A stretch of DNA of 64,000 bases. It comes from Candidatus Caldatribacterium sp. GTDB taxonomy: Bacteria; Atribacterota; Atribacteria; Atribacterales; Caldatribacteriaceae. Positions 48,456-56,974 of the stretch are shown piece after piece (the stretch's first letter is position 1; every line of letters starts with the position of its first letter). The notes beneath the pieces are model-generated. The model ran no database searches. It saw nothing but the letters and a program-made list of their open reading frames with translations, and was not told where the DNA came from. The position numbers and the translations under genes were made by a program. The stretch is taken from NCBI GenBank assembly GCA_025060675.1, contig JANXBI010000046.1:11848-75847 (forward strand), read 5' to 3'.

Positions 48456-49220
48456 ATGCGGACCGTTCGTTTTCTCGGATACCCGTTTTTTGCTGGAACT
48501 CTTGAGGAGCTTCGGGCAATCGTTGAAGAAGCGGTACGAGAAGGGAGAAAACTCCATATTATGACTGTCAATCCTGAGATGCTCGCTGTGCGTGACCGGG
48601 GTTTTCACACTATCCTAGAGCGCGCCGAAATTCGCCTTCCCGATGGCATTGGAGTGGTGTGGGGGGCGAGATTGCTCCGATGTGGGCGCCTTTTGAGGCG
48701 TCCTGGAATTGAGGTTGCTGAGGCGCTTATGGAATGGGGTCAAGAAAGGGGATGGCGATTCTACTTTCTCGGAGCCCGGGAGTCTGTCGTCGCTCAGGCG
48801 GTGGAGAAAGTATTACGTCGGTACCCAGGTCTGTGTGTTTGTGGGTTCCACCATGGATACTTCGAGGACGACGCTGAAGTTCTTGCTGATGTCGTTTCTG
48901 CTGCCCCGAATGTGCTCTTTGTGGGGATGGGTATTCCTCGCCAAGAAGTATGGATTGCCCGTTACCGCGATGTTCTTCCTGCTCAGGTCTTCATGGGTGT
49001 TGGAGGGAGCTTTGATGTCTGGGCGGGGAGGTTACGACGGGCACCGTTACCTTTCCGTTTCCTTGGACTTGAATGGCTGTGGCGAGTACTGCGTGAGCCA
49101 CGTAGGGTACGACGTGTCGTGCCTGCTTTTGCACGCTTTGGCATGCTCCTCATGAGGGAGTGGTGGCGGAAGGGGTGGTATAATACCTCTCGGGTGCAGG
49201 GAAACAATGGCATTTCTTGA
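48456..49220 (+). CDS. WecG/TagA/CpsF-family glycosyltransferase
   Basis: A 254-residue GT26 enzyme starting at ATG 48456 just after the csaB stop. Core motifs are TVNPEMLAVRDRGF, LPDGIGVVWGARLL, FYFLGARESV, FVGMGIPRQEVWIA and GVGGSFDVWAGRLRRAP. Members add N-acetylmannosamine(uronate) to lipid-linked GlcNAc in teichoic-acid or surface-polymer synthesis at the inner membrane face. With csaB it suggests a pyruvylated ManNAc-containing secondary wall polymer. Its 3' end contains the ftsE promoter. Confidence 0.93.
   Translation: MRTVRFLGYPFFAGTLEELRAIVEEAVREGRKLHIMTVNPEMLAVRDRGFHTILERAEIRLPDGIGVVWGARLLRCGRLLRRPGIEVAEALMEWGQERGWRFYFLGARESVVAQAVEKVLRRYPGLCVCGFHHGYFEDDAEVLADVVSAAPNVLFVGMGIPRQEVWIARYRDVLPAQVFMGVGGSFDVWAGRLRRAPLPFRFLGLEWLWRVLREPRRVRRVVPAFARFGMLLMREWWRKGWYNTSRVQGNNGIS
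49176..49184 (+). promoter_or_regulatory. Extended -10 promoter of the ftsE-ftsX-envC group
   Basis: TGGTATAAT (TGn plus TATAAT) lies 22 bases before the ftsE ATG, inside the end of the tagA/wecG-like gene. Confidence 0.5.
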
Positions 49221-49878
49221 GTTCCGTGGGGTTTCTAAGATATATCCCCCGAATGTCAAAGCTTTAGAGGACGTGACTCTCTCCATTGGGAGAGGAGAGT
49301 TCGTTTTCGTCCAAGGAGCCACAGGGGCAGGGAAGACGACGCTGCTTCGGCTCATTACCCGGGAGGAGCGACCAACGAAAGGCGAGGTTTGGTTCTCTGG
49401 ACGGCGCATTGACACACTGGATGCTCGTTTTGTACCCTTTCTCCGGCAGCATCTTGGAGTAGTTTTTCAGGATCTTGAGCTCGTTCCTGAGTGGACAGTG
49501 TATGAGCACCTCATGACGCCTCTCCTTGTCCTCGGGATGAATGGGAAAGAAGCGGTGCAGGCAACAAAAGAAATGCTGTTGATGCTTGGACTTGAGAAGA
49601 AAGGTTTCTTCCAAGTTCGCTGCCTCTCGGGGGGCGAGAAACAAAAACTCTGTGTGGGGCGGGCTCTGATTCACCGACCAAGACTTGTCCTTGCCGATGA
49701 GCCTACAGGGAATCTCGACGATGTTTCAGCAAAGAAAGTACTGGAGTTGCTTTTTGAATTCTCTCAACGTGAAAAGGCAACGGTTATTGTAGCGACGCAT
49801 AACAAAATGCTTACTGAGCACTTCCCGGCTCGGGTCATTTTCTTAGAGAGAGGACGGGTTCGGGAAGGAGAGGTGTAG
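49207..49878 (+). CDS. ftsE: Cell-division ABC ATPase FtsE
   Basis: A 223-residue ABC ATPase. Walker A GATGAGKTTLLRLITRE, signature LSGGEKQKLCVGRAL, Walker B RLVLADEPTGNLDD. Its N-terminus (MAFLEFRGVSKIYPPNVKALEDVTL) matches FtsE. It drives FtsX, which regulates peptidoglycan hydrolases at the septum through EnvC. ftsX and envC follow without gaps. Confidence 0.93.
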   Translation: MAFLEFRGVSKIYPPNVKALEDVTLSIGRGEFVFVQGATGAGKTTLLRLITREERPTKGEVWFSGRRIDTLDARFVPFLRQHLGVVFQDLELVPEWTVYEHLMTPLLVLGMNGKEAVQATKEMLLMLGLEKKGFFQVRCLSGGEKQKLCVGRALIHRPRLVLADEPTGNLDDVSAKKVLELLFEFSQREKATVIVATHNKMLTEHFPARVIFLERGRVREGEV

Positions 49879-50733
49879 GTGGGGCGTATCTCCCGTTACG
49901 TTCTCCGAAGACCTGGATTGTTCCTTATCGGGTTTTCGAGCGTTCTTCTCGTGTTCTTCCTTGTGAATGCCGTGTCTTTGGGGTACCTTGAGGTGGTACG
50001 GCTTCGAGAGCACTGGAGAGAACGTTTCGCGATTCGGGTCTTTTTCCGGGAGGGGATAGAGGGAGAAGCAATGCGAGCAGCCGAGCAAAGGGTTGCCGCG
50101 CTGCCTCACGTTGCCCGAGTGACGTTCGTTTCCCCTGAGGAAGCCAAGAAGCGATTCCTTGAACGTACTGGGCTTACGCAGGAGGCAATTGGAGACGTAT
50201 CCTTCCCCGCTTCCCTTGAGGTTGTCCCAAAGCGCATTGAAGAGCTTTTGGACATCGTTCGGGAACTCAAAGGTGATCCCTCCTTTGGAGAGATTCTCTA
50301 CGGTGGGCAGGAGGTAGAGGGTTTCCTGCGTTTCTTTCGGCTTGTTCTCCGTGCGGGTGGAGGGTTTCTCTTAGGGATTGTAGGCTTTGGTGTGTTCGTC
50401 ATAGTCGTTGTGACAGCCTTCTCGGTGCAACTGAAGAGGAAAGAAATCGAGGTCTTTTCCCTTGTGGGGGCAACAAGGGGCTTTGCCCTTTCCCCTTTGC
50501 TCCTTGAAGGATTTCTCTTCAGCCTTTGTGGTGGTGTGGGAGCGTACCTCTGCACAGTATTCTTTGTGATGCCTCTTGTTCGCCTTATGGGAGAAGTTTT
50601 CCCTGGTTTTCTTTGGGTTCAGGTTGAGGAGTTGCTCCTTCCTTTCCTTGTTCTGGACCTCCTTGGGGGGTGCGGGATGGGGATGCTTGGAACCTCTCTC
50701 GGGTACTGGGGGGTGCGACGACGCATACGATGA
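49879..50733 (+). CDS. ftsX: Cell-division membrane protein FtsX
   Basis: A 284-residue protein with four transmembrane helices and a large periplasmic loop (FAIRVFFREGIEGEAMRAAEQ; LPHVARVTFVSPEEAKKRF) that binds EnvC. C-terminal helices include VFVIVVVTAFSVQLKRKEIEVF, typical of the family. The GTG start is directly after the ftsE stop; the stop overlaps envC (ATGA). Confidence 0.93.
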   Translation: MGRISRYVLRRPGLFLIGFSSVLLVFFLVNAVSLGYLEVVRLREHWRERFAIRVFFREGIEGEAMRAAEQRVAALPHVARVTFVSPEEAKKRFLERTGLTQEAIGDVSFPASLEVVPKRIEELLDIVRELKGDPSFGEILYGGQEVEGFLRFFRLVLRAGGGFLLGIVGFGVFVIVVVTAFSVQLKRKEIEVFSLVGATRGFALSPLLLEGFLFSLCGGVGAYLCTVFFVMPLVRLMGEVFPGFLWVQVEELLLPFLVLDLLGGCGMGMLGTSLGYWGVRRRIR

Positions 50734-51899
50734 AGTTTGCCTTATGGGTACTGTGGTTGGTTTCTGCCCTTCTTTCCCTTTCACCTCTTTGGGCGCAAAA
50801 CTCCCTCGAAGAGGAAATCGCTTTGCAGACCAAGAAGCTTGAAGAGCTCAAACGGGAAGGAACCCGTCTTGAGAGCGAACTCAAGAAAATCCTCTCCAGT
50901 ACTAAGGACCTCTCGGGGGAACTTGCCAGAATCGAGAGGCAGATCATGGGTACTGAGAGAGACATCGCTCAGTCTCGAGAGCGGATTCTCGCTCTTGAAA
51001 AGCAGCGGAAAGCCCTTGAGAACGAAATCGGCAAACTCTCCCAAGGTATTCTCAAGGAGAAGAGCAACCAAGAGGCTATCGCTTGGGTGGTTCAGAGGGA
51101 AAGTACGACGTTCCTCGGTGATCTTTTGGCGGGGATTCCCCCAAGTGAGCGGGAGAGTGTCGTGTCCCTGGCGGTTCGGTGTCTTGGCGAGAAGCATCAA
51201 CGGATTGAGGAAGCCTTGGTTCGTCAGGGGGATTTGGCGCGGAAACTCGAGGAGCTTAAGCAACGCATCCGTCTTGAAGTGGTGCTCAAGGAGAAGCTGG
51301 TTCTTGAGAACAAGCGTCTTGCTGAACTCAAAAAGGCCCGGGGGGAAATCCTCCGTCGACTCGAGGGTGAAAAGGCTCGCCTTGAGAGGAATCGCCAAGA
51401 ACTCTTGCAAGCCCAGAGGAATCTTGAGGGGACCATTGCGAAGCTCCGGGAGGAGCTCGCCAAAAGACGTGCTCTTGTTCGTCCTCCACAAGTTCCGGTT
51501 AAACGGGGAAAGCTTTTCTGGCCCGTGCAGGGTGGAACCATTTTCCGTCCTTTTGGAGAACGGAAGGATGCTCGCTATGGGATCACGTTCTACAATCCTG
51601 GCATTGACATCGCCTGTCCCAGGGGGACACCGGTGTACGCTGCAGCTGATGGGGTAGTGATTCTGGCAAGCACCATCCGGGGATATGGGAAGACGATCGT
51701 CATCGACCATGGGAATGACCTTGTGACCGTGTACGCCCATCTTGGAGAAATTCGCGTGCGGGCAGGTGACGAGGTCCAAGGTGGACAAGTCATTGCCCTC
51801 AGCGGAGACTCTGGTCTTGTGGAACGGCCAGTGGTACACTTTGAGGTGCGAGTGGGAACAAGTGCCCGTGAGGAGGATCCTCTCCTCTGGCTTCAGTAG
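50730..51899 (+). CDS. envC: EnvC-like amidase activator (degenerate LytM domain)
   Basis: A 389-residue exported protein. The start at ATG 50730 gives signal peptide MKFALWVLWLVSALLSL. A long coiled coil (about residues 25-255) is followed by an M23/LytM domain. Two zinc/catalytic positions are lost: the HxxxD motif reads NPGID and the HLH motif reads VVH; the middle YAHLG histidine and final HFEV histidine remain. So it is probably an activator of cell-wall amidases rather than a peptidase, like E. coli EnvC. Confidence 0.88.
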   Translation: MKFALWVLWLVSALLSLSPLWAQNSLEEEIALQTKKLEELKREGTRLESELKKILSSTKDLSGELARIERQIMGTERDIAQSRERILALEKQRKALENEIGKLSQGILKEKSNQEAIAWVVQRESTTFLGDLLAGIPPSERESVVSLAVRCLGEKHQRIEEALVRQGDLARKLEELKQRIRLEVVLKEKLVLENKRLAELKKARGEILRRLEGEKARLERNRQELLQAQRNLEGTIAKLREELAKRRALVRPPQVPVKRGKLFWPVQGGTIFRPFGERKDARYGITFYNPGIDIACPRGTPVYAAADGVVILASTIRGYGKTIVIDHGNDLVTVYAHLGEIRVRAGDEVQGGQVIALSGDSGLVERPVVHFEVRVGTSAREEDPLLWLQ

Positions 51900-51914
51900 A
51901 ACGAGGTGAACACG

Positions 51915-53093
51915 GTGGATACGAAAAAGGTTATGGTACGGGTGCTTTTTGGGGTTCTTCTTGTTGTCTGTGTGGCCTTTCTCCTTGTGACGGAGCGGTC
52001 GTTCCGGGCTTTCGGATTAGGGAAAGAAAGAGATTTCGAGAACTGGGAACCCCTCTTTGAGACTATTTCCCTCATTCGAGAGAAGTTCTACTCTGAGACG
52101 CCTCTTGATGAAGAGAAACTCCTTGAAGAAGCCATTCGGGGGGTTCTTCGGGCACTTCCTGATCCTTATGCCCGATACCTGAACCCTGAGGACTATAGGA
52201 TTGAGACGAGTGATACCTTGGAAGGAGAGTTCTCCGGGGTTGGAATCGTTATTGCCATACGCGATGAGAAGCTCACAGTCATATCTCCTATTGAAGGGTC
52301 TCCGGCGGATAAGGCAGGGGTCAAAGCAGGTGATATTATCCTTGCTATCGATGGTGAATCAACGCAAGGAATGTCCCTTGATGAAGCGGTACGCAAGATG
52401 CGTGGTGAACGAGGAACAAAGGTGGTTCTTACCCTGAGGCGAGAGGGTGTTCCAGAGGATATCACCGTAGAGATTATCCGAGATATCATCAAAATCCAGA
52501 GCGTTGACTACAAACTCTTCCCAGGTGGAGTGGGATTGGTGCGCATTTCAGAGTTCCACGGACGAACTGCCGATGAGGTCCAAAAGGCCATTTCCGATCT
52601 CCTTGCGCAAGGTGCCTTGGGTTTTGTCATCGACCTGCGGAATAACCCGGGAGGGTTGCTCTCCTCAGCTCTAGTCACCTCAGGTCTTTTTGTTCCCTAC
52701 GGAGAAAAACTCCTTTTTGTAGAGGACCGGAGCGGGAAAAGGGAAACAATTACAAACTTCGTGCATCCTCTCGTTGTCTCTCCGATTGTGGTATTGGTCA
52801 ACCAGGGGACGGCAAGTGGTGCCGAAATCTTAGCAGGGATACTTCGAATCAGTGCTCATGCGCTCCTTATAGGCGAGAAGACCTTCGGGAAAGGCGTTAT
52901 TCAGGAAATCTCGCCCCTTTCCCATGGAGGGGGGGTTATTTTCACCGTTTCCAAATACTATCTTCCCGACGGGACGGATATCAACGGTCGAGGTCTTTTG
53001 CCTGACATTTTGGTGAGTGGTGAAGAAGAGCAGCTCAAACGGGGCATCGAGGAACTCAAGAAACGCATCAAGGAATATGCACTGGCCTCATAG
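51915..53093 (+). CDS. Carboxyl-terminal processing protease CtpA (S41)
   Basis: A 392-residue exported protease. GTG 51915 is preferred as start because gaggtg lies 6 bases upstream. An N-terminal membrane segment (VLFGVLLVVCVAFLLV) is followed by a PDZ domain (GVGIVIAIRDEKLTVISPIEG) and the S41 core with Ser in NQGTASGAEILAGIL and Lys in IGEKTFGKGVIQ. It trims C-termini of periplasmic proteins. It is 15 bases after envC. Confidence 0.93.
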   Translation: MDTKKVMVRVLFGVLLVVCVAFLLVTERSFRAFGLGKERDFENWEPLFETISLIREKFYSETPLDEEKLLEEAIRGVLRALPDPYARYLNPEDYRIETSDTLEGEFSGVGIVIAIRDEKLTVISPIEGSPADKAGVKAGDIILAIDGESTQGMSLDEAVRKMRGERGTKVVLTLRREGVPEDITVEIIRDIIKIQSVDYKLFPGGVGLVRISEFHGRTADEVQKAISDLLAQGALGFVIDLRNNPGGLLSSALVTSGLFVPYGEKLLFVEDRSGKRETITNFVHPLVVSPIVVLVNQGTASGAEILAGILRISAHALLIGEKTFGKGVIQEISPLSHGGGVIFTVSKYYLPDGTDINGRGLLPDILVSGEEEQLKRGIEELKKRIKEYALAS

Positions 53094-54168
53094 GCTTGTC
53101 GTTTTCTTCCTCCTTGGCCTTGTAGGGTGGGGAGTGGCGCTCTTTGCCCTTGGAGTGGAGGAGTATTTGGCCTACGATGGGCAGAGTGCCCTTTCCCGAT
53201 TGACCTCCCTCTTTAGCCCTGGGGATTGGCTTGCCCTTCTTGTGTTCCACGAGTTACGACAGAAAAAGGCGGCATTCTCGGTACGCCACGTTCCATCTCC
53301 CCAAGAGCCATACTGGGATGTTGAGGTTGTGGTGAAAAGTGGCGGAGAACGAGATGCTTTTCTTGGTCGTCTTGAAGTCCTCTTTGCACCTCTTCGCCCC
53401 TTTGGGCTTTCTGAGAAAAGGAAAGGGGATGAAGTGTACGAACTTTGTTGGGGGGATGCAGTATGGTTTCGTTTCCGTTTTTCTTTCCCCAAGATGTTTA
53501 AGGTTGCAATTGTTATCGATGACTTTGGATATAACCCAGAGGTTGCGGCAAAATTCTTCTCTCTACCAGTGAAACTCAACGTGGCAGTCCTCCCTTATGC
53601 TCCTTATGGTCCTTTCCTGGCACGGCAAGCGGCACAAAGGGGGAAAGAAGTCCTCATCCATTTGCCTATGGAGGCTCTGTCTCAAGAGGAGAACGTGGGG
53701 GAACGGATGTTGCTTCGAGTGGGAATGTCGAAAGAAGAAGTGGCTCGTATCATGGAGAACGCCTTTGAGCGTATCCCTGAAGCACGGGGGCTCAACAACC
53801 ACAAAGGTTCTAAAGCGACTCAAGATCGACGTCTCATGGAATCCTGTGCCATGTATCTTCGGGAAAAGGGAGTGTATTTCCTTGACAGTCTAACAACGCC
53901 CCGTTCTCTTGCTTTTCGAGTTATGAAGGAGATGGGGGTTCCAGCGCTCTGCCGGGATGTTTTCCTCGATGGGGAAGGGGATGTTGCCTATGTGCTTGGG
54001 AGGCTTCAGGAAACGCTTGCCATAGCGCGAAGACAGGGATTTGCCATAGCCATTGGGCATTCTAAGGAAGTTACCTACGAGGCTCTCCGGAGGTTTCTCT
54101 CAGAGTCTCATCCAGAGTACGAGTTCGTCTTCCTTTCGGAAATCCTCAGCGAAAGGGGTCGAGAGTAA
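53077..54168 (+). CDS. Divergent polysaccharide deacetylase family protein
   Basis: A 363-residue protein, start ATG 53077 inside the ctpA end (aagg site). One N-terminal membrane helix (VVFFLLGLVGWGVALFAL), a linker domain, and a catalytic-like domain: VAIVIDDFGYNPEVAAKF, VLIHLPMEALSQEE, GLNNHKGSKATQD, YFLDSLTTPRSLAF and IGHSKEVTYEAL. These are the metal and active-site elements of the divergent deacetylase family (YibQ type). It sits with envC and ctpA, the common group envC-ctpA-yibQ. Confidence 0.9.
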   Translation: MHWPHRLVVFFLLGLVGWGVALFALGVEEYLAYDGQSALSRLTSLFSPGDWLALLVFHELRQKKAAFSVRHVPSPQEPYWDVEVVVKSGGERDAFLGRLEVLFAPLRPFGLSEKRKGDEVYELCWGDAVWFRFRFSFPKMFKVAIVIDDFGYNPEVAAKFFSLPVKLNVAVLPYAPYGPFLARQAAQRGKEVLIHLPMEALSQEENVGERMLLRVGMSKEEVARIMENAFERIPEARGLNNHKGSKATQDRRLMESCAMYLREKGVYFLDSLTTPRSLAFRVMKEMGVPALCRDVFLDGEGDVAYVLGRLQETLAIARRQGFAIAIGHSKEVTYEALRRFLSESHPEYEFVFLSEILSERGRE

Positions 54169-54572
54169 TGGCCTTTGTGGATGATAAGCGATGCTTTTTC
54201 TGTGGAGAGTGCAATCCCCATGGTTTTGCGCTTCGTTTCCAGAGGAATGGAGAGTGGACTGAGACCAAAGTGGTTATTCCCTGGTACCTCCAGGGTTTTG
54301 CGGGGGTTGTTCATGGGGGCATTGTGGCTGCCCTTCTTGATGAGGTGATGTCCCACAGCGTGAAGCACGCTGGGGTTTTTGCGGTTACTGGGACGCTCCA
54401 GGTCAAGTTTCTCAAACCTTGTCCTACGGAACAGATCCTCCTTCTTCGGGGTCGGGTGGAGAAGAACGAAGGGAGAGTTGTTGCAGCTTTTGGAGAAATC
54501 CTCTATGATGGGGAAAGAGTTGCAGAAGGGCAAGGAATTTTCGTGGTACCAAAATCGAGGAGTGACGTCTAA
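54168..54572 (+). CDS. PaaI-like hotdog-fold thioesterase
   Basis: A 134-residue protein. DDKRCFFCGECNPHGFALRF at the start (possible Cys cluster), LQGFAGVVHGGIVAALLDEVMSHSV (HGG motif with catalytic region), and a hotdog helix then strands. Related proteins hydrolyse acyl- or phenylacetyl-CoA. The substrate is not known. It joins ctpA/deacetylase genes and gltX by 1-base overlaps. Confidence 0.85.
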   Translation: MAFVDDKRCFFCGECNPHGFALRFQRNGEWTETKVVIPWYLQGFAGVVHGGIVAALLDEVMSHSVKHAGVFAVTGTLQVKFLKPCPTEQILLLRGRVEKNEGRVVAAFGEILYDGERVAEGQGIFVVPKSRSDV

Positions 54573-56044
54573 TGAGTGGAACTGTTCGGGTCCGTTTTGC
54601 TCCAAGCCCAACGGGATTTTTGCACCTTGGTGGGGCAAGAACTGCCCTTTTCAACTGGGCTTTTGCTCGTAAGCACCACGGGGTTTTCGTTCTTCGAATC
54701 GAAGATACGGACGTCGCACGTTCAACGGAAGAATCCGTAGGGGTTATTCTGGAGAGCCTGAAGTGGCTTGGTCTTTTCTGGGACGAGGGACCAGAAGTCG
54801 GTGGTCCTTACGGTCCGTATTTCCAGAGTCAGCGTTTGCCTCTTTACCGAGAGTACGCAGAAAAGCTCCGTCGTGCGGGATTCGCTTACGAGTGTTTCTG
54901 CACCCCAGAAGAGCTCAAAGCTCGTAAAGAACTGGTCATTGCCCAGGGGAGAAGCTGGAGGTATGACCGGAAGTGTCTCCATTTGAGTGAGAGAGAGCGC
55001 CAGGCTTTTCTCGAAGAGGGACGGAAACCAGTGCTTCGCTTCCGGATTCCCGAGGGTACCACAACGTTCATCGATATGCTTCGAGGAGAGGTCACCTTTG
55101 ATAACGATGAACTTGACGACTTTGTCATTTTGAAATCGGATGGCATGCCTACCTACAATTTCGCGTGTGTTGTTGACGATGCCCTCATGCGTATCACCCA
55201 TGTCATCCGGGGAGATGACCATATCTCCAACACCCCGCGCCAGGTGCTGCTCTACAAGGCTTTGGGATTCCCCTGTCCTGAATTTGCCCATGTCCCGATG
55301 ATTTTGGGAAAGGATAGGACTCGTCTGAGCAAGCGTCATGGGTCTCCTTCGGTCACGTACTACCGGGACATGGGGTATCTCCCAGAAGCTATGGTGAATT
55401 ACCTTGCTCGCCTGAGCTGGGCAACAGGGGAGGAAGAGAAGGAAATTTTTACCCGGGAGGAGATTATTGAGCGCTTCTCTCTTGAGCAGGTCACCAAACA
55501 CGCAGCCGTCTTTGACTTAGATAAGCTCAACTGGATGAACAGCGTGTATTTGCGAGAAGCGCATCCTGAAAGACTCCGGGACATTCTTCTTGATATCCTC
55601 AAGCGCCACAACGTAGTCCGAGACGAAGACTGTACCCCAGAGTTCCTTGAGTACTGCAAAAAGGTTGTGCTCCTTATGCGAGAGCGCGTCCGGTACGTGG
55701 CACAGATTCTTGAGGACGCAGCCTATTTCTTCAAGGAAGCGTACGAGTACGACCCCCAGGCGGTTGAGGCGGTTCTCCGTGACAGTGGGGTGCCAGAGAT
55801 TCTCCGGGTGTCTTTTGAGCTTTTGCGAGACCTTACGCCCTTTGATGCTCCTACCATCGAAGCGGCTATTCGCAAGGAGGCAGAACAAAGAGGTGTGAAA
55901 GCGGCACAGTTCATCCATCCCCTCCGCGTGGCGGTGTCGGGGAAAAAGGTTGGTCCTGGGCTTTTCGAACTCCTTGAGGTTTTAGGGAGGGAACGGGTCC
56001 TTGCCCGGATTGCAAGGACCCTCAGATTCTTGGGGAAAGAATAG
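54572..56044 (+). CDS. gltX: Glutamyl-tRNA synthetase
   Basis: A 490-residue class I synthetase: the HIGH-type motif is PSPTGFLHLGGARTALFNW, ELDDFVILKSDGMPTYNFACVVDD recognises the tRNA acceptor, and the KMSKS-type loop is DRTRLSKRHGSPSV. It has the C-terminal anticodon-binding helical domain. As the window lacks an obvious gatCAB, it may be discriminating or non-discriminating. Its end is adjacent to the convergent holin-like gene. Confidence 0.96.
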   Translation: MSGTVRVRFAPSPTGFLHLGGARTALFNWAFARKHHGVFVLRIEDTDVARSTEESVGVILESLKWLGLFWDEGPEVGGPYGPYFQSQRLPLYREYAEKLRRAGFAYECFCTPEELKARKELVIAQGRSWRYDRKCLHLSERERQAFLEEGRKPVLRFRIPEGTTTFIDMLRGEVTFDNDELDDFVILKSDGMPTYNFACVVDDALMRITHVIRGDDHISNTPRQVLLYKALGFPCPEFAHVPMILGKDRTRLSKRHGSPSVTYYRDMGYLPEAMVNYLARLSWATGEEEKEIFTREEIIERFSLEQVTKHAAVFDLDKLNWMNSVYLREAHPERLRDILLDILKRHNVVRDEDCTPEFLEYCKKVVLLMRERVRYVAQILEDAAYFFKEAYEYDPQAVEAVLRDSGVPEILRVSFELLRDLTPFDAPTIEAAIRKEAEQRGVKAAQFIHPLRVAVSGKKVGPGLFELLEVLGRERVLARIARTLRFLGKE

Positions 56045-56350
56045 TCATTTCTTCCTTTCGAGGCGCTGATAAGCGATTCGCACCCTTGCTTCGGCTTCAG
56101 AATCTCCAAGGAGGATGCCTAGGCGTTCACATCCTTCTTTCAGGTACTGGATGGCTTCTTTGAGTTTCTCAACACCCTTTTTCTCTGGAAAGGCATCCTC
56201 TACAAAGAGCACGGCTTCCTCAGCAAGGGTAAGAATCTTCCGGTACCGTTCAAGAGTCAGGCGATTGAAGTGCCATCGTGAGAAGAGGTAGCTTCCCACT
56301 CCGAGGAAGAAGAGAGAAGCCACGAAAGAGAAGAATTCCTGAACGTTCAT
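56045..56350 (-). CDS. Phage holin LLH-family-like protein
   Basis: A 101-residue protein starting at ATG 56350 (the open frame extends upstream but overlaps the endolysin gene). It has one N-terminal membrane segment (FFSFVASLFFLGVGSYLF) followed by a helical cytoplasmic domain (YRKILTLAEEAVLFVEDAFP; EARVRIAYQRLERKK). The pattern resembles LLH-type holins of phages. It overlaps the upstream endolysin-like gene by 4 bases. The pair looks like a lysis cassette retained in the host chromosome. Confidence 0.6.
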   Translation of the reverse strand: MNVQEFFSFVASLFFLGVGSYLFSRWHFNRLTLERYRKILTLAEEAVLFVEDAFPEKKGVEKLKEAIQYLKEGCERLGILLGDSEAEARVRIAYQRLERKK

Positions 56351-56886
56351 TCCGCATCCCCCTTTTGGAAGAGTGTATAGAAGTACCGGACGTTGTCCAC
56401 CCAGAAGCGGTTGAGTCCCTTTGGGTCGTTCGCCGCTCCCACTGGGGCCCAGCGCCGGCCCAGAAAGGCGATGAAGTCCTTCTCTTTGCTCTCCTTGAAG
56501 CGCTCGAAGTTCTTGAGAATCGTTGCGCAGGCCCACTCGCACTGGGTGGCTAAATCGGTGTCTTGTGCCGCCACAATCCCAAACTCGAATCCTCTGCGGC
56601 CCCGCTCAGCCTCCCGGATGGCTAAAAGGAGGGCGTAAGGGTTCACCGGGTAGTCCTTGCCCTTTGTGAAGTACCTTTGGGCGATGGCAAGGATTGTGGG
56701 GAGCTCTCCAGGGAAAGAGAAGGAGAAGAGCACGGTCTTGGGGTTCAGCCCATGGTCTTTGAGGGATTGGGAGAGGGAGGTAGGGGATTGTACGTAGGCG
56801 GCAAGAATCGTTAGGGCATCGTCGAGGAATGCCCGTGCTATCTCCACCACGTGTCGTACGTCTTCAAGGGTGGGCTCTCGTCGCAT
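56347..56886 (-). CDS. Endolysin-like (lysozyme-type) protein
   Basis: A 179-residue protein with a strong aaaggaggt site. The centre (NPYALLLAIREAERGRRGFEFG) resembles the catalytic Glu region of lysozyme/glucosaminidase-type peptidoglycan hydrolases (LRxxExG), and RRWAPVGAANDPKGLNRFWVDNVRYF matches the family's end block found in phage and defence-island endolysins. The N-terminal half is helical and unrecognised. No signal peptide is seen, so release would need the neighbouring holin. The identification is by motif and context. Confidence 0.55.
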   Translation of the reverse strand: MRREPTLEDVRHVVEIARAFLDDALTILAAYVQSPTSLSQSLKDHGLNPKTVLFSFSFPGELPTILAIAQRYFTKGKDYPVNPYALLLAIREAERGRRGFEFGIVAAQDTDLATQCEWACATILKNFERFKESKEKDFIAFLGRRWAPVGAANDPKGLNRFWVDNVRYFYTLFQKGDAE

Positions 56887-56942
56887 GGCCGACCTCCTTT
56901 GGGAGTTCTACTCTACTCTTTAAGGGAAATGGGTGACACGGG

Positions 56943-56948
56943 TATAAT
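56943..56948 (+). promoter_or_regulatory. -10 box upstream of the FGGY kinase gene
   Basis: A perfect TATAAT, 27 bases before the kinase ATG at 56975. The -35 region is weak (TTTAAG with an 18-base spacer). Confidence 0.4.
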
Positions 56949-56974
56949 TGGGGAAAAGGTCTTTGGAGGCCAAA

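Noticed and set aside
50781..51839. 352-codon minus-strand open frame
   Set aside because: Antisense to envC, whose coiled coil and LytM domain are clearly the coding strand.
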